From positions 48,298 to 112,297 of the forward strand of contig SDWH01000014.1 in NCBI GenBank assembly GCA_019550975.1: a stretch of DNA of 64,000 nt. The letters are read 5' to 3'. The notes under the pieces were generated by a model. That model ran no database searches, had not been told where the DNA came from, and saw only the letters and a program-made list of their open reading frames with translations. The translations under genes and the position numbers were made by a program. Source of the DNA: Bacteroidales bacterium SW299. GTDB lineage: Bacteria; Bacteroidota; Bacteroidia; Bacteroidales; Bacteroidaceae. This document shows, in pieces, positions 19,401-29,075 of this stretch; position 1 is the first letter of the stretch; the number at the start of each line of letters is the position of its first letter.

Positions 19401-20355
19401 TTGCCAGCGATACTCCATTGTCGGTCCCGATCCATACGTTGGCGTTTGCATCAGCAAACAGACTCCATACGATGTTGTTTGGCAGGGAGGCTGTATTTCT
19501 GGAATCATGGCGGAGGTGGGTGATTTGCCGTGTGGATTTGTCGAAAATATACATTCCATTGTCTGTTCCGAGCAAAAGATTCTTTTCCGTGTCGAAGGCC
19601 AGCGATTTGATAGAGTTACGGTGAAACGATTCGATCCGTTCCGTTTTTCCGTCCGGCTTATACTTCATCAGTTCACCTTCGGTTCCTATCCAGATACACC
19701 GCTCTTCCTTGTCTTCCAGCAGAGCGTTGATGAAAAGGTTCTTGTGTTCGTTGGGATTTTGGATGTTGATCTGTTTGAAGTCATTCTTTTCTTCGTCGAA
19801 GCTGCACAACCCGTTGTAGGTGCCTACATAGAGCGTACTGTCTGATGATAGCAGCAGTGAATAGATGGTGGGGTGCGGAAGATTGCTGTTGCGGGGAGTG
19901 AACTGGCGGAGGCGTTTTGTGTTCAGGTCATAAAGAAACAAGCCGCTGAACGTGCCTATCCAGAGCCGGTCTTCCTGGCGGTCAATGCTGCGCACATCGG
20001 GAGGAAAAGAAACCGGTGCGGGCAGATAATGGTCTGTTTTGTAATTGTATATCAAGATGCCGTTGTCTGTTCCAAGATAGAAACAGTCGCCGATGCATAT
20101 GCCGCAGTAGATGCGCACGTTGTTTTCCGTTCCGTACTCAAAATGGGCGTGGGCGGTGTATCCGTCGTAGCTGAGCAGGCCTGCGTTTGAGCCAAACCAT
20201 ATCAGGCCGCTGGGATCTTGCAGGAAGCAGCTGGTGATGGATGATTCGGTATCGTTGTGAATCCTTTCAAGTTGCAGGTAAGAAATCTGCTGCCCGAAAG
20301 CAGAAAAAAGGCTTTGCAGAATCAGGGTCAGGAACAGCAGAATATGTTTTTTCAT
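16468..20355 (-). CDS. hybrid two-component system sensor/regulator (HTCS)
   Basis: 1295 aa, all functions of a two-component pathway in one membrane protein. In order: signal peptide (1-21), periplasmic propeller with many Reg_prop repeats (LIWFGSNAGLL, RLWIGTFSGLF, NVWIGTDNGVS), Y_Y_Y domain near 670-750, one membrane segment about 760-783, histidine kinase with His813 in NISHDLKNP and the ATPase box GTGIGLYLVK, receiver domain with phospho-acceptor Asp1095 in IISDFMMP, and a C-terminal AraC-type DNA-binding domain. In Bacteroides such proteins sense oligosaccharides and activate a neighbouring polysaccharide utilisation locus. None is next to this one: mutS lies on one side and leuS on the other. 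Confidence 0.95.
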   Translation of the reverse strand: MKKHILLFLTLILQSLFSAFGQQISYLQLERIHNDTESSITSCFLQDPSGLIWFGSNAGLLSYDGYTAHAHFEYGTENNVRIYCGICIGDCFYLGTDNGILIYNYKTDHYLPAPVSFPPDVRSIDRQEDRLWIGTFSGLFLYDLNTKRLRQFTPRNSNLPHPTIYSLLLSSDSTLYVGTYNGLCSFDEEKNDFKQINIQNPNEHKNLFINALLEDKEERCIWIGTEGELMKYKPDGKTERIESFHRNSIKSLAFDTEKNLLLGTDNGMYIFDKSTRQITHLRHDSRNTASLPNNIVWSLFADANANVWIGTDNGVSLAKNSRHYRFMPIWQLTDSGEGNQFYSILHDSKGTYWIGGTDGLLQLTSLDEEKPQVRWFKVNTSLPLAHNRIRHIYEDNDGDVWIATDGSIERYDKQTRQFVHYFITDSTHTYNANWAYYLFEDKQKNLWISTCLGGIFRISMKKLKESRSNYLIADKNYTSADGLKSMFVNQIVQDKTGNIWLMLYNNGIQKLNPETNAISTFNLPDSLSGTQPDFLMTDSEGLVWIGCHNQILRIDPATEHTDLIPLEESHDCGILSMTEVENAIWISTSKGLWTICKSECKATRLRIADRPFSCLYYDKTNRRVILGGNDGIGICSQSIVNEPEQMPTTVRLTGIYVNNHPFKTEKSIRYSETVSLKHTENNLILEFSDLPYSQTERKMFAYRLKGLDSKWHLENGHSNRIVYNNLPYGKYQLSVKDMESGKETDNLLTVNILPPWYYTLWAKICYFMLASALIAWIINFFVVKNRLRLERIEKRQILEQSRRKINFLSNISHDLKNPVSMIIAPVSKLIIDTKDSRQKAMLESVYRNAMSLNAMIHKLLDFNRIDSKEDSFLITSRIELVSRVRSIYMGFAEADVTHKHEWKFTSDTDKLYMDMDAVKFDSIINNLLSNANKYTPEEGSVSVAIHYDEERETVSITISDTGIGIPQNELPYIFQRFFQSSRTKHVKEGTGIGLYLVKTYTEMHHGAVSVTSDDGKGTSFTLSFPADRTINLQPAEAENTEDEDKQTVLVVDDNAEMRDMIGNILTGHYNCLYASDGKEALSSVGSHMPDLIISDFMMPVMDGIEMSDILKKNINTSTIPIILLTAKDDRETRRESLQSKIDAFISKPFDAELLLYKVAQLLDNKAAYETKARVDSLSTPKEPDNIASQDEKFLAGITQLIEDHISDSDLNVNSLCELSGMGSKQIYRKLKQLTGMSPVEYIKSIRMKKAAMLLKQKKFSIAEVMYMVGYSNPSYFSKCFQAAFGKTPRQYTAES

Positions 20356-20386
20356 ACGGAGTGATTTTGGGTAAATGATACATTAG

Positions 20387-20394
20387 CAAAGGTA
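20387..20394 (-). promoter_or_regulatory. -7 box of the HTCS gene
   Basis: TACCTTTG on the - strand, an exact TAnnTTTG match, 31 bases before the HTCS start codon. It is back to back with the leuS promoter. Confidence 0.5.
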
Positions 20395-20441
20395 ACAAGA
20401 TTTTTTAATTTGTAAATGCCTATAAACCTGTTAACTTTCAT

Positions 20442-20449
20442 TATCTTTG
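20442..20449 (+). promoter_or_regulatory. -7 box (TATCTTTG) of leuS
   Basis: Exact match to TAnnTTTG, 47 bases upstream of the leuS ATG. Confidence 0.55.
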
Positions 20450-20496
20450 CACGTCTGATGGGAAATAAATAAAAATCAAATATATAATTACTCGCT

Positions 20497-23331
20497 ATGG
20501 AATATAATTTCAGAGAGATTGAGAAGAAATGGCGGCAGAAGTGGGTGGAAAATAAAACCTACAAGGTTGCTGAAGATGAAACAAAGAAAAAATACTATGT
20601 GTTGAATATGTTTCCTTACCCTTCGGGTGCAGGACTGCATGTGGGACATCCCTTGGGATATATCGCCAGTGACATTTATGCGCGCTATAAAAGGCTGCAA
20701 GGGTTCAATGTGCTGAATCCGATGGGCTATGACGCTTACGGCCTGCCTGCCGAACAGTATGCCATCCAGACCGGACAGCATCCGGCGATCACTACTGTCA
20801 ACAACATTAACCGCTATCGGGAACAGCTTGACAAGATCGGCTTTTCGTTCGACTGGGACCGGGAGGTTCGCACATGTGATCCGGAATATTACCACTGGAC
20901 GCAATGGGCGTTCCAGAAGATGTTCAACAGCTATTACTGCAACCAGGAACGGCAGGCGCGTCCTATAAGCGAACTGGTCAAAGCTTTTGAAACAAGCGGT
21001 ACCCAAGGGCTGGATGTGGCTTGCAGCGAAGAGCTGGACTTCACGGCAGAAGAATGGAAGGCCAAGTCGGATAAGGAAAAGCAGGAAACGCTGATGAACT
21101 ATCGCATTGCTTATTTGGGTGAAACGATGGTGAACTGGTGTCCGGCCTTAGGCACGGTGCTTGCCAATGACGAGGTTGTTGACGGTGTGTCGGAACGTGG
21201 CGGCCATCCGGTGGTGCAGAAGAAAATGCGCCAGTGGTGCCTGAGAGTTTCGGCGTATGCCCAGCGTTTGCTTGACGGTCTGGACACAATTGACTGGACT
21301 GATTCGCTGAAAGAAACGCAGCGCAACTGGATCGGTCGTTCGGAAGGTGCGGAAGTGCGCTTCAAGGTGAAGGACAGTGACATGGAGTTTACTATCTTCA
21401 CCACTCGTGCCGATACGATGTTTGGCGTAACATTCATGGTGCTGGCACCCGAAAGTGAGCTGGTTTCTCAACTGACTACCGACGGGCAGCGTGCTGAAGT
21501 GGAGGCTTACCTTGACCGCACGAAGAAACGTACAGAGCGTGAACGCATTTCTGACCGCCGTGTGACGGGTGTATTCAGCGGTTCGTATGCTGTCAATCCG
21601 TTTACGGGTGAAGCTGTGCCTGTCTGGATCAGCGATTACGTGTTGGCGGGATACGGTACGGGAGCCATTATGGCGGTTCCGGCTCACGACAGCCGTGACT
21701 ATGCGTTTGCAAAGCATTTTGGCCTGCCGATTGTTCCTTTGGTGGAAGGATGCGATGTAAGCGAAGAAAGTTTCGATGCGAAAGAAGGCATCGTATGCAA
21801 TTCTCCGAAAGAAGGCGTTACGCCATATTGTGATCTGAACCTGAACGGACTGACCATCAAGGAAGCGATTGCAGCGACCAAGAAATATGTGAAGGAACAT
21901 AACCTGGGGCGTGTGAAGGTAAACTACCGTCTGCGTGACGCCATCTTCTCGCGCCAGCGTTATTGGGGCGAACCGTTCCCTGTGTATTATAAGGACGGGA
22001 TGCCTTATATGATTGACGAAAGCAAGCTGCCGCTGGAATTGCCGGAAGTAGACAAGTTCCTTCCGACAGAAACAGGCGAGCCGCCGTTGGGGCATGCAGC
22101 TAAGTGGGCCTGGGATGTAACGAAGGGCGAAGTGGTGGAAAACTCAAAGATTGACAATGTGAATGTGTTCCCGCTCGAACTGAATACCATGCCGGGATTT
22201 GCCGGTTCAAGCGCTTATTATCTGCGCTACATGGATCCGCACAACAGCAAGGAACTGGTTTCTGAGAAGGCAGACCGTTATTGGCAGAACGTGGATCTGT
22301 ATGTCGGCGGAACAGAACATGCGACGGGACATCTGATTTATTCCCGTTTCTGGAACAAGTTCTTGTATGATTTGGGTGTAAGTGTCAAGGAAGAGCCCTT
22401 CCAGAAACTTGTGAACCAGGGCATGATTCAGGGACGAAGCAATTTTGTTTACCGCATCAAGGATACCAATACTTTTGTTTCGCTGGGACTGAAAGATCAG
22501 TATGATGTGACTCCGCTGCACGTGGATGTAAACATTGTATCGAACGACGTTCTTGACATTGAAGCCTTCAAAAACTGGCGTCCGGAATACAATACGGCGG
22601 AATTCATCCTGGAAGACGGAAAATACATCTGCGGATGGGCCGTTGAGAAGATGAGCAAATCAATGTATAATGTCGTGAATCCGGATATGATTGTAGAAAG
22701 ATACGGTGCCGATACGTTGCGCATGTATGAGATGTTCCTTGGTCCTGTAGAGCAGTCCAAACCTTGGGACACGAACGGCATCGACGGTGTTCACCGCTTC
22801 CTGAAGAAGCTTTGGAACATGTTCTACGACCGTCAGGGCAATTTCATGCCGGCAGAGGGAGAGGCTTCCAAAGAAGAACTGAAATCGATCCATAAGCTGA
22901 TCAAGAAGGTGACGGCAGATATTGAGGTGTTCTCTTACAATACATCTGTAAGTGCATTCATGATCTGCGTGAACGAACTGACTGCACTGAAGTGCCGCAA
23001 CAAAGCCGTGTTGAGCGACTTGATTGTGCTTCTGGCTCCGTTTGCTCCTCATCTTGCGGAAGAGTTATGGGAAGCGCTCGGACACGACACAACCGTGTGT
23101 GACGCAACGTGGCCGCTGTGCAATGAAGAGTATCTGAAGGAAGACTCTGTAAAATATACGGTATCGTTCAACGGAAAGGCTCGTTTCACGATGGAATTCC
23201 CGGTAGATGCAGACAATGAAACCATTCAGGCTGCAGTAATGGCCGAAGAACAGTCGCAGAAATGGATTGACGGCAAGACACCGAAGAAGGTGATTATCGT
23301 GCCGAAGAAAATTGTAAACATCGTATTGTAA
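20497..23331 (+). CDS. leuS: leucine--tRNA ligase
   Basis: 944 aa. Class Ia synthetase. HIGH motif HVGH at 48-51 within [16 protein letters not shown], an editing (CP1) domain with [12 protein letters not shown] and [12 protein letters not shown], and the KMSKS loop in [14 protein letters not shown]. The anticodon-binding domain and a short C-terminal domain complete the protein. It is longer than the E. coli enzyme (860 aa) owing to an insertion after residue 145 ([16 protein letters not shown]), which I associate with Bacteroidetes LeuRS. Confidence 0.97.
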   Translation: MEYNFREIEKKWRQKWVENKTYKVAEDETKKKYYVLNMFPYPSGAGLHVGHPLGYIASDIYARYKRLQGFNVLNPMGYDAYGLPAEQYAIQTGQHPAITTVNNINRYREQLDKIGFSFDWDREVRTCDPEYYHWTQWAFQKMFNSYYCNQERQARPISELVKAFETSGTQGLDVACSEELDFTAEEWKAKSDKEKQETLMNYRIAYLGETMVNWCPALGTVLANDEVVDGVSERGGHPVVQKKMRQWCLRVSAYAQRLLDGLDTIDWTDSLKETQRNWIGRSEGAEVRFKVKDSDMEFTIFTTRADTMFGVTFMVLAPESELVSQLTTDGQRAEVEAYLDRTKKRTERERISDRRVTGVFSGSYAVNPFTGEAVPVWISDYVLAGYGTGAIMAVPAHDSRDYAFAKHFGLPIVPLVEGCDVSEESFDAKEGIVCNSPKEGVTPYCDLNLNGLTIKEAIAATKKYVKEHNLGRVKVNYRLRDAIFSRQRYWGEPFPVYYKDGMPYMIDESKLPLELPEVDKFLPTETGEPPLGHAAKWAWDVTKGEVVENSKIDNVNVFPLELNTMPGFAGSSAYYLRYMDPHNSKELVSEKADRYWQNVDLYVGGTEHATGHLIYSRFWNKFLYDLGVSVKEEPFQKLVNQGMIQGRSNFVYRIKDTNTFVSLGLKDQYDVTPLHVDVNIVSNDVLDIEAFKNWRPEYNTAEFILEDGKYICGWAVEKMSKSMYNVVNPDMIVERYGADTLRMYEMFLGPVEQSKPWDTNGIDGVHRFLKKLWNMFYDRQGNFMPAEGEASKEELKSIHKLIKKVTADIEVFSYNTSVSAFMICVNELTALKCRNKAVLSDLIVLLAPFAPHLAEELWEALGHDTTVCDATWPLCNEEYLKEDSVKYTVSFNGKARFTMEFPVDADNETIQAAVMAEEQSQKWIDGKTPKKVIIVPKKIVNIVL

Positions 23332-23339
23332 CCTTTTTA

Positions 23340-23413
23340 TTCACCGCAGAGGGTGCAGAGGGACACAGAGAAGGGTGACTGATCTTTGTGTTCTCCGTGT
23401 CCTCTGCGGTGAA
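23340..23413. repeat. imperfect palindromic intergenic repeat (CCGCAGAGG type), copy 2
   Basis: The outer arms TTCACCGCAGAGG and CCTCTGCGGTGAA are a perfect 13-bp inverted repeat, with a further partly paired 15 bases inside. The arms match copy 1 at 1377-1443. It fills the space between leuS and the YitT-family gene and could act as a hairpin terminator or mRNA-processing element. Confidence 0.75.
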
Positions 23414-23431
23414 CTCTTTATATCGGTTTTT

Positions 23432-24331
23432 ATGGAATCATCATTGTTAATCAAGAAATTGGGCCGTGAGTCGAAAGACTATCTGGCCATTACGTTCGGT
23501 CTGATCTGCTATTCGCTTGGTTGGGCGGCTTTCCTTCTGCCTTATCAGATTACTACCGGGGGAGTGACAGGTATTGCAGCTATCATCTATTATGCCACAG
23601 GGATAGAGATCCAGATTTCTTATTTCATCATCAACGCCGTCTTTCTGGGATTTGCCTTGAAGATTCTGGGCCCGAGATTCAGCGTGAAGACTGTGTATGC
23701 CATCTTTATGCTGACTTTTCTGCTTTGGTTTTTCCAGATGCTGTTGAAGGACGAAAACGGACATTTGCCACAACTGCTCGGCCCGAATCAGGACTTCATG
23801 GCCTGTGTTATCGGGGCAGGTCTTTTGGGTTTCGGCATAGGCATCGTGTTCTGCAACAACGGTAGCACGGGCGGAACGGATATCATCGCATGGATTATCA
23901 ACAAGTATAAGGACGTGACGCTGGGCCGGATGATGATGTACTGTGACATTGTCATCATTTCTTCCTGCTATTTCATTTTTCATGACTGGCGCAGGGTGCT
24001 TTTTGGATTCTGCGTGCTGTTTATCATGAGCATTGTGATCGACTACGTCATCAACAGTGCCCGCCAGTCGGTGCAGTTCCTGATCTTTTCGCGCAAATAC
24101 GAAGAAATCGCTGAAGGAATAGCCACGAAGATTGACCGCGGCGTGACGCTGCTCGACGGGAAAGGATGGTACAGCAAGCAGGAAATCAAAGTGGTGGTGG
24201 TGCTGGCTAAGAAAAGCGAGTCAATAGACATTTTCCGTCTGGTGAAGGATATAGACCCGAATGCTTTCGTTTCCCAGAGCAACGTGGTGGGCGTGTACGG
24301 CGAAGGGTTTGACAAGCTGAAAGTGAAATAG
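23432..24331 (+). CDS. YitT family membrane protein
   Basis: 299 aa from the ATG at 23432; a longer reading from 23375 would start inside the palindromic repeat and is rejected. It has five or six membrane segments in the first 200 residues (GWAAFLLPYQITTGGVTG is a family hallmark, as is CNNGSTGGTDIIAWI), then a cytoplasmic DUF2179 domain (DRGVTLLDGKGWYSKQE). The family is of unknown function, possibly transport. It follows leuS with the palindrome between. Confidence 0.88.
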   Translation: MESSLLIKKLGRESKDYLAITFGLICYSLGWAAFLLPYQITTGGVTGIAAIIYYATGIEIQISYFIINAVFLGFALKILGPRFSVKTVYAIFMLTFLLWFFQMLLKDENGHLPQLLGPNQDFMACVIGAGLLGFGIGIVFCNNGSTGGTDIIAWIINKYKDVTLGRMMMYCDIVIISSCYFIFHDWRRVLFGFCVLFIMSIVIDYVINSARQSVQFLIFSRKYEEIAEGIATKIDRGVTLLDGKGWYSKQEIKVVVVLAKKSESIDIFRLVKDIDPNAFVSQSNVVGVYGEGFDKLKVK

Positions 24332-24378
24332 GGGAGTGTGCCGTGAGCGGAGAGGCTCTTATACGAGTGTCCTATCCT

Positions 24379-24418
24379 CACGGACCGGACACAGGCAATG
24401 TATATGATAATGAAAAGA
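24379..24418. repeat. short direct repeat, copy A (left of the efflux module)
   Basis: CACGGACCGGAC at 24379-24390 followed by TATATGATAATGAAAAGA at 24401-24418. The same two blocks in the same order and orientation recur at 31952-31986, with five fewer bases between them. It lies in the gap between the YitT gene and the outer membrane factor gene. Confidence 0.65.
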
Positions 24419-24429
24419 AAAGTGTGTCC

Positions 24430-25809
24430 CTAGCTGTTTCCTCCGCCTAAGGCATGATAGAGGCTGATGACGCTTTGTATCTCATCGTAGCGGTCGGCTA
24501 TCAGTGTCAGGCGGGCTGACAGCAGCGACTGGCGCGCGGTAAGAACTTCCAGGAAGTTTGTTGTTCCGTGTTCCATCAAGAGCTGCGTGTCGTGTACCGT
24601 GTTTTGCAGGTGTTTAACCTGTTCGTCGTTCAGGCGTATCCGTTCGCGGGCCGTCTGCCATTGCGACAGGGCGTTGTTCACTTCTTCGCCGGCATCAAGC
24701 AGCGACTGCCGGAAGCTGAGCAAGGCTTCTTCTTGCTGAGCCTTTGCTATTTTCAGGTTAGCAATGTTTTCTCCGCGGTTGAAAAGAGGCTGTATCAATG
24801 ATCCGATGGCCTGCAGAAGCCATCCGCCCGGATTGGTTATGGTTGTCCCTCCATTGTTTGTCCATCCTGCCGCACCGTTTAGCGTGATGCTCGGATAGAA
24901 GGCCGCCCGTGCGCTGTTGGTTGTATAGAATGCCTGTTTTAATGCGGCTTCAGCCTGCCGGATGTCCGGACGGTTTGCGAGCAGGTCGAGCGGAACTCCC
25001 GTGCTGAGGTTTTGCGGAAACGACTGGCGGCTGAGGCTTCCCCGTTCGATATGCCTTGCTGTTTGTCCCAAGAGGGAAGACAGCGAGTTTTCCGTTTCTT
25101 TTATGCTTTGCTGAAGGCTGAGCAGCGAGGCGGCTGCATCGGCGCGGCTGGCTTCTGCCTGACTTACGGTCGAGCGGTCGGCCTGTCCGGCTTTCATCAA
25201 GGAATAGAGCGTTTGCACGTATTCCTTCCAGTTTTCCACGGTTTCGGCAGTGACATTTGCTTGTTCGTCAAGCATCAGGAGTGTATAGTAGTTTTCGGCT
25301 ACGGTGGCGATGAGCTGTGTTTGTACGGCTTGCCGGTAGGCATCGCTTTCTTCCAGTGCAGCGCGTGCGTTTCGCTTTGCGTTTGTCAGTTTGCCGAAAA
25401 GGTCGGCTTCCCAGCTTGCCGATGCTCCCAGCGTATAGGTTTTGGCCGGTTTGCTTCCCTCAAAACTGCTCAGGCTTCCTTCCGGATCAAGTTGCAAGGA
25501 AGGGAGATAGGCGAGTTTGGAAGACATCAGCGAAGCTTGTGCTTCCTTGACTTTCAGGCGGGCTATGCGGAGATCCGTATTCGTCCGGAGTGCCTGGCTT
25601 ATCAGATCCTGCAGTTGAGGGTCGGCAAAGAGTTCTTTCCATGAGAGTTCTGCCAGCGACGAAGCGGTGTCGGCAGCCAGTTCTTCACGGAACAGGCTGT
25701 CGGTTGTGGCTGTAAGATCGGGTTGCTTGTATTTGTTGTAGATGCCGCATCCTTCAAGCAGGCATGTGGCAAATAGGGCAAACAATATCTTTTTCATATG
25801 CTTGGTCAT
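24430..25809 (-). CDS. efflux outer membrane factor lipoprotein (OprM/NodT family)
   Basis: 459 aa from the ATG at 25809 (an ATG at 25797 is also possible). TolC-like trimeric channel of a tripartite RND pump. A lipoprotein signal ends with LLEGC, so the mature protein starts at Cys and is acylated. The body has two outer-membrane-efflux repeats rich in alanine and long coiled helices, with LSWKELFADPQLQDLI and LLANRPDIRQAEAALKQA as family landmarks. It is the last gene of the operon, 31 bases after the pump gene. With the pump interrupted, it may serve other pumps or be on its way out. Confidence 0.9.
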   Translation of the reverse strand: MTKHMKKILFALFATCLLEGCGIYNKYKQPDLTATTDSLFREELAADTASSLAELSWKELFADPQLQDLISQALRTNTDLRIARLKVKEAQASLMSSKLAYLPSLQLDPEGSLSSFEGSKPAKTYTLGASASWEADLFGKLTNAKRNARAALEESDAYRQAVQTQLIATVAENYYTLLMLDEQANVTAETVENWKEYVQTLYSLMKAGQADRSTVSQAEASRADAAASLLSLQQSIKETENSLSSLLGQTARHIERGSLSRQSFPQNLSTGVPLDLLANRPDIRQAEAALKQAFYTTNSARAAFYPSITLNGAAGWTNNGGTTITNPGGWLLQAIGSLIQPLFNRGENIANLKIAKAQQEEALLSFRQSLLDAGEEVNNALSQWQTARERIRLNDEQVKHLQNTVHDTQLLMEHGTTNFLEVLTARQSLLSARLTLIADRYDEIQSVISLYHALGGGNS

Positions 25810-25840
25810 TTTTGTCCGGATTTTCTGCTTTTGCCGGTGT

Positions 25841-28800
25841 TTATTGCTTATTTGTATGATGGTCAATGTCTTCTTTATATATACGTTTGGGCATCAGCCG
25901 TTCCTGCATTGCCTGGAACACGATGAAGAGGGCCGGAACGGTGAAGAGCAGGGCGATGGTTCCTATAATCACGCCGCCCACCACGCCTGTGCCGAGCGAG
26001 ATGTTGCCGTTGGCCCCTGCTCCTGACGCGAATACCAGGGGAAGCATGCCGATAGCCATGCAGAGCACGGTCATCAGAATCGGACGCAGGCGGACGGATG
26101 CGGCAGAAACGGCAGCTTGGGCGAGGCTCATTCCCTGGCGGCGGCGTTCGGCGGCGTATTCGGTTACCAGAATCGCAGTCTTGGCCAGCAGTCCGATAAG
26201 CATGATCAGTCCCGTCTGCATGTAAATGTTGTTTTCCAGTCCGCACAGATTGCTCAGGGCGAAGCTGCCCAACAATCCGAAAGGTACGCTGAGCATTACC
26301 GCCAGTGGGACGAACAGGCTTTCATAGAGAGCGCAGAGAATGAGGTAGACGAATACAATGCAAATGGCAAACACGATGACCGTGTTCGAGCTGCTTCCTG
26401 CTTCTTCGCGGGTGATACCTCCGTACTCGTAGCCGTAGCCCACGGGCAATGTGCTCTGCGCCACCTCTTCTACAGCCTTTATGACATCGCCCGAACTGTA
26501 TCCGTCGTTCATCATGGCATTGATCTGGATGCTGTTGTAGAGGTTGAAGCGGGTCAGCGTTTCCGGCCCGTATGTCTTGGTAAGGGTGACGAATTGTCCG
26601 ATGGGAGCCATTTCTCCGGCATCTGTGCGTACGAACATGTTGTCAAGCGCACCGGTGTTCAGACGGAAGTCTTTGCCGGCCTGCACATAAACACGGTAGA
26701 GCTTGGAGAACCGGTTGAAGTTGGACGAATAGCTTCCTCCTATGTATCCGGACATGACGTCCAGCACGTCGGTGGGTGATACGCCCATCCGTTTGCATCG
26801 CGCGGCATCCACCTCCACGCGGTATTGCGGATAGTTTATGTCAAAGGTAGAATAGGCTGTCTGTATTTCGGGGCGTTTGTTCAGTGCCGCGATGAACTTG
26901 TCTGTATATTCCTTCAGTGTCGAGATGTCGCCTCCTGCGCGGTCCTGCACATAGAGCTCCACGCCGCTTCCTGTGCTGTATCCCATGATGGTGGGGTGTG
27001 CGAAGGCGAAGAGCTTGGCACTGTGTATATTGGCCGTACGGCGGTATATTTCTCCGATGACAGCAGTGATGTAGTCTTCTTCCTTTTGCCGTTCTTCCCA
27101 GTTCTTCAGTTTGATGATGAGCATTCCGCCGCTGGCAGCCTGTCCGCCCAGCATGCTGTATCCGGCTACGTTGGAGTAGCGCATGATTTGCGGTATGTCT
27201 TTGATGCTGGCTTCCACTTCGGCCATGGCCTTGATGGTTTGTGAAAGGCTGCTTCCGGGAGGCATGGTGACGTTGACGAATACAGTGCCCATGTCTTCGT
27301 CGGGCACAAGTCCTGTTTTAGTGGACTTCATCAGTACGGCAAGCAGGACGATGGATGCCGCAACACCGGCTCCGATCAGCCACTTGCGGCGGAAGAACCA
27401 TTTCACCCCGCTTTTATAGCGTAGCAGGAGGCGGTTGAACGAAGCCTCGAACGCCTGATGGAAACGCGAAGAAAAGCTTAGCTTCTGGCCGGTGGATGCA
27501 TCGGTGTGCGGCGTCATGATCAGTGCGCAGAGTGCAGGACAGAGTGTCAGCGCATTGATGGCGGATATGCCTACCGCCACTGCCATTGTCAGTCCGAACT
27601 GCATATAGAACGTTCCGCTGGTTCATCCCATAAACGAGGTGGGTACAAACACAGCCATAAATACCAGCGAAGTGGTGACGATGGCCGTGGCGATGCCGTC
27701 CATTGCCCGTGTTGTGGCCTGATAGGGCGAGCGGATTCCTTCATCGAACTGCGCCTGCACCGCTTCTACCACCACAATGGCGTCGTCTACCACCGTACCG
27801 ATGACCAGCACGAGAGCGAACAATGTCAGCAGGTTCAGTGAAAATCCGGCTACATAGAGGAATACAAAGGTTCCTACCAGCGATACGATGACCGATATGG
27901 CAGGAATGACGGTCGACCGTATGCTTTGCAGAAAGACGTAAACCACGAGAATGACGAGAATGATTGCTTCGACCAATGTTTTCACAACCTCGTGGATGGA
28001 AGCGTCGAGAAACTCTTTTGTGCTCATCAGGTCCGCCAGCACCAGTCCTTTGGGAAGTTCTTTGTTCACTTCTTCCATCAGTTTGTCTATTTCGCTGATA
28101 ATTTCGTTTGCGTTCGAGCCGGCTGTTTGTGAGATCATAGCCGTGGCTCCCGGGTGTCCGTTTACTTCACTGTTGTGCGAATAGCTTTGCGTGCCCAGTT
28201 CAATGGTAGCGATGTCTTTCAGACGCAGCACTTCTCCGCCTTCCAGGGAGGTGATGACCAGGTTTCCGAATTCTTCGGGTTTCTCATAGCGTCCGCGGTA
28301 TTTTAAAGTGTACTGGAATGTGTTGTCCGAGTCCTCGCCTAACGTACCGGTGGCGGTTTCTATGTTTTGCTCGTCAAGAACGGCGGTAATGTCTGCAGGG
28401 ACCAGTCCGTATTGCGCCATCTTTTGCGGATTGAGCCAGATGCGCATGGCATAGTCGTCCCCCATCACGTTTACGTTTCCCACGCCGCTGATGCGTGACA
28501 GCCGCGGCTCGATGTTTATCTTGAAATAATTGTTGATGAATGTCTGGTCGTAGCTGTCGTCGGGCGAATAGAGTGCGATGATTTTCAGCATGCTGTTCTG
28601 CCGCTTTTCTACGGTGACTCCGATTTGGGTCACTTCGGCCGGCAGCAGTCCCTCGGCCTCGCTCACGCGGTTTTTTGTATTGATAGTCGCCATATCCGGG
28701 TCGGTGCCTTGCTTGAAATAGACGGTAATGTCGCCTGCACCGGTATTGGTGGAAGTGGATGTCATATAGATCATGTCTTCTACGCCGTTGATGGCCTCTT

Positions 28801-28999
28801 CCAGCGGTACGACAACCGATTTCTGTACGGTTTCGGCATTGGCTCCCGTATAAGTGGTCGATACCATGACAGTAGGCGGTGCTATGTCAGGATATTGTTC
28901 CATCGGAAGGTTGCTTAGTCCGATAAGTCCTACCAGCAGGATCAACACCGATATTACGCCTGCCAGGATGGGACGGTTTATAAAGGTCTGTAATTTCAT
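25841..28999 (-). pseudogene. RND (AcrB/MexB-type HAE1) efflux pump, interrupted by one in-frame TGA
   Basis: Reading the - strand from 28999 gives 458 codons, a TGA at 27625-27623, then 593 more codons in the same frame to 25841, 1052 positions in all, the normal size of an HAE1 pump. The stop falls in FMG-stop-TSGTFYMQF, where the family has a conserved Gly-Gly, so a single change (GGA to TGA, base 27625) explains it. Otherwise the gene is intact: TM1 (NRPILAGVISVLI), the central TM4 acid region (VLVIGTVVDDAIVVVEAV), and the C-terminal domain with TM segments. The two pieces would be the N-terminal half (27623-28999) and a C-terminal half from an internal ATG (25841-27604). Function would require readthrough; a base-call error is possible. 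Confidence 0.85.
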
Positions 29000-29075
29000 A
29001 ATGCTTTAGTTGATATTGTTTGTTGTAAGAATAGTCCAATCATACTTGTTTGTCGTTTTTGCTTTCATGGCTCTT

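Noticed and set aside
23340..23413. IS element or MITE end
   Set aside because: No transposase, no target duplication, and the inner parts of the two copies differ; kept only as a palindromic repeat.
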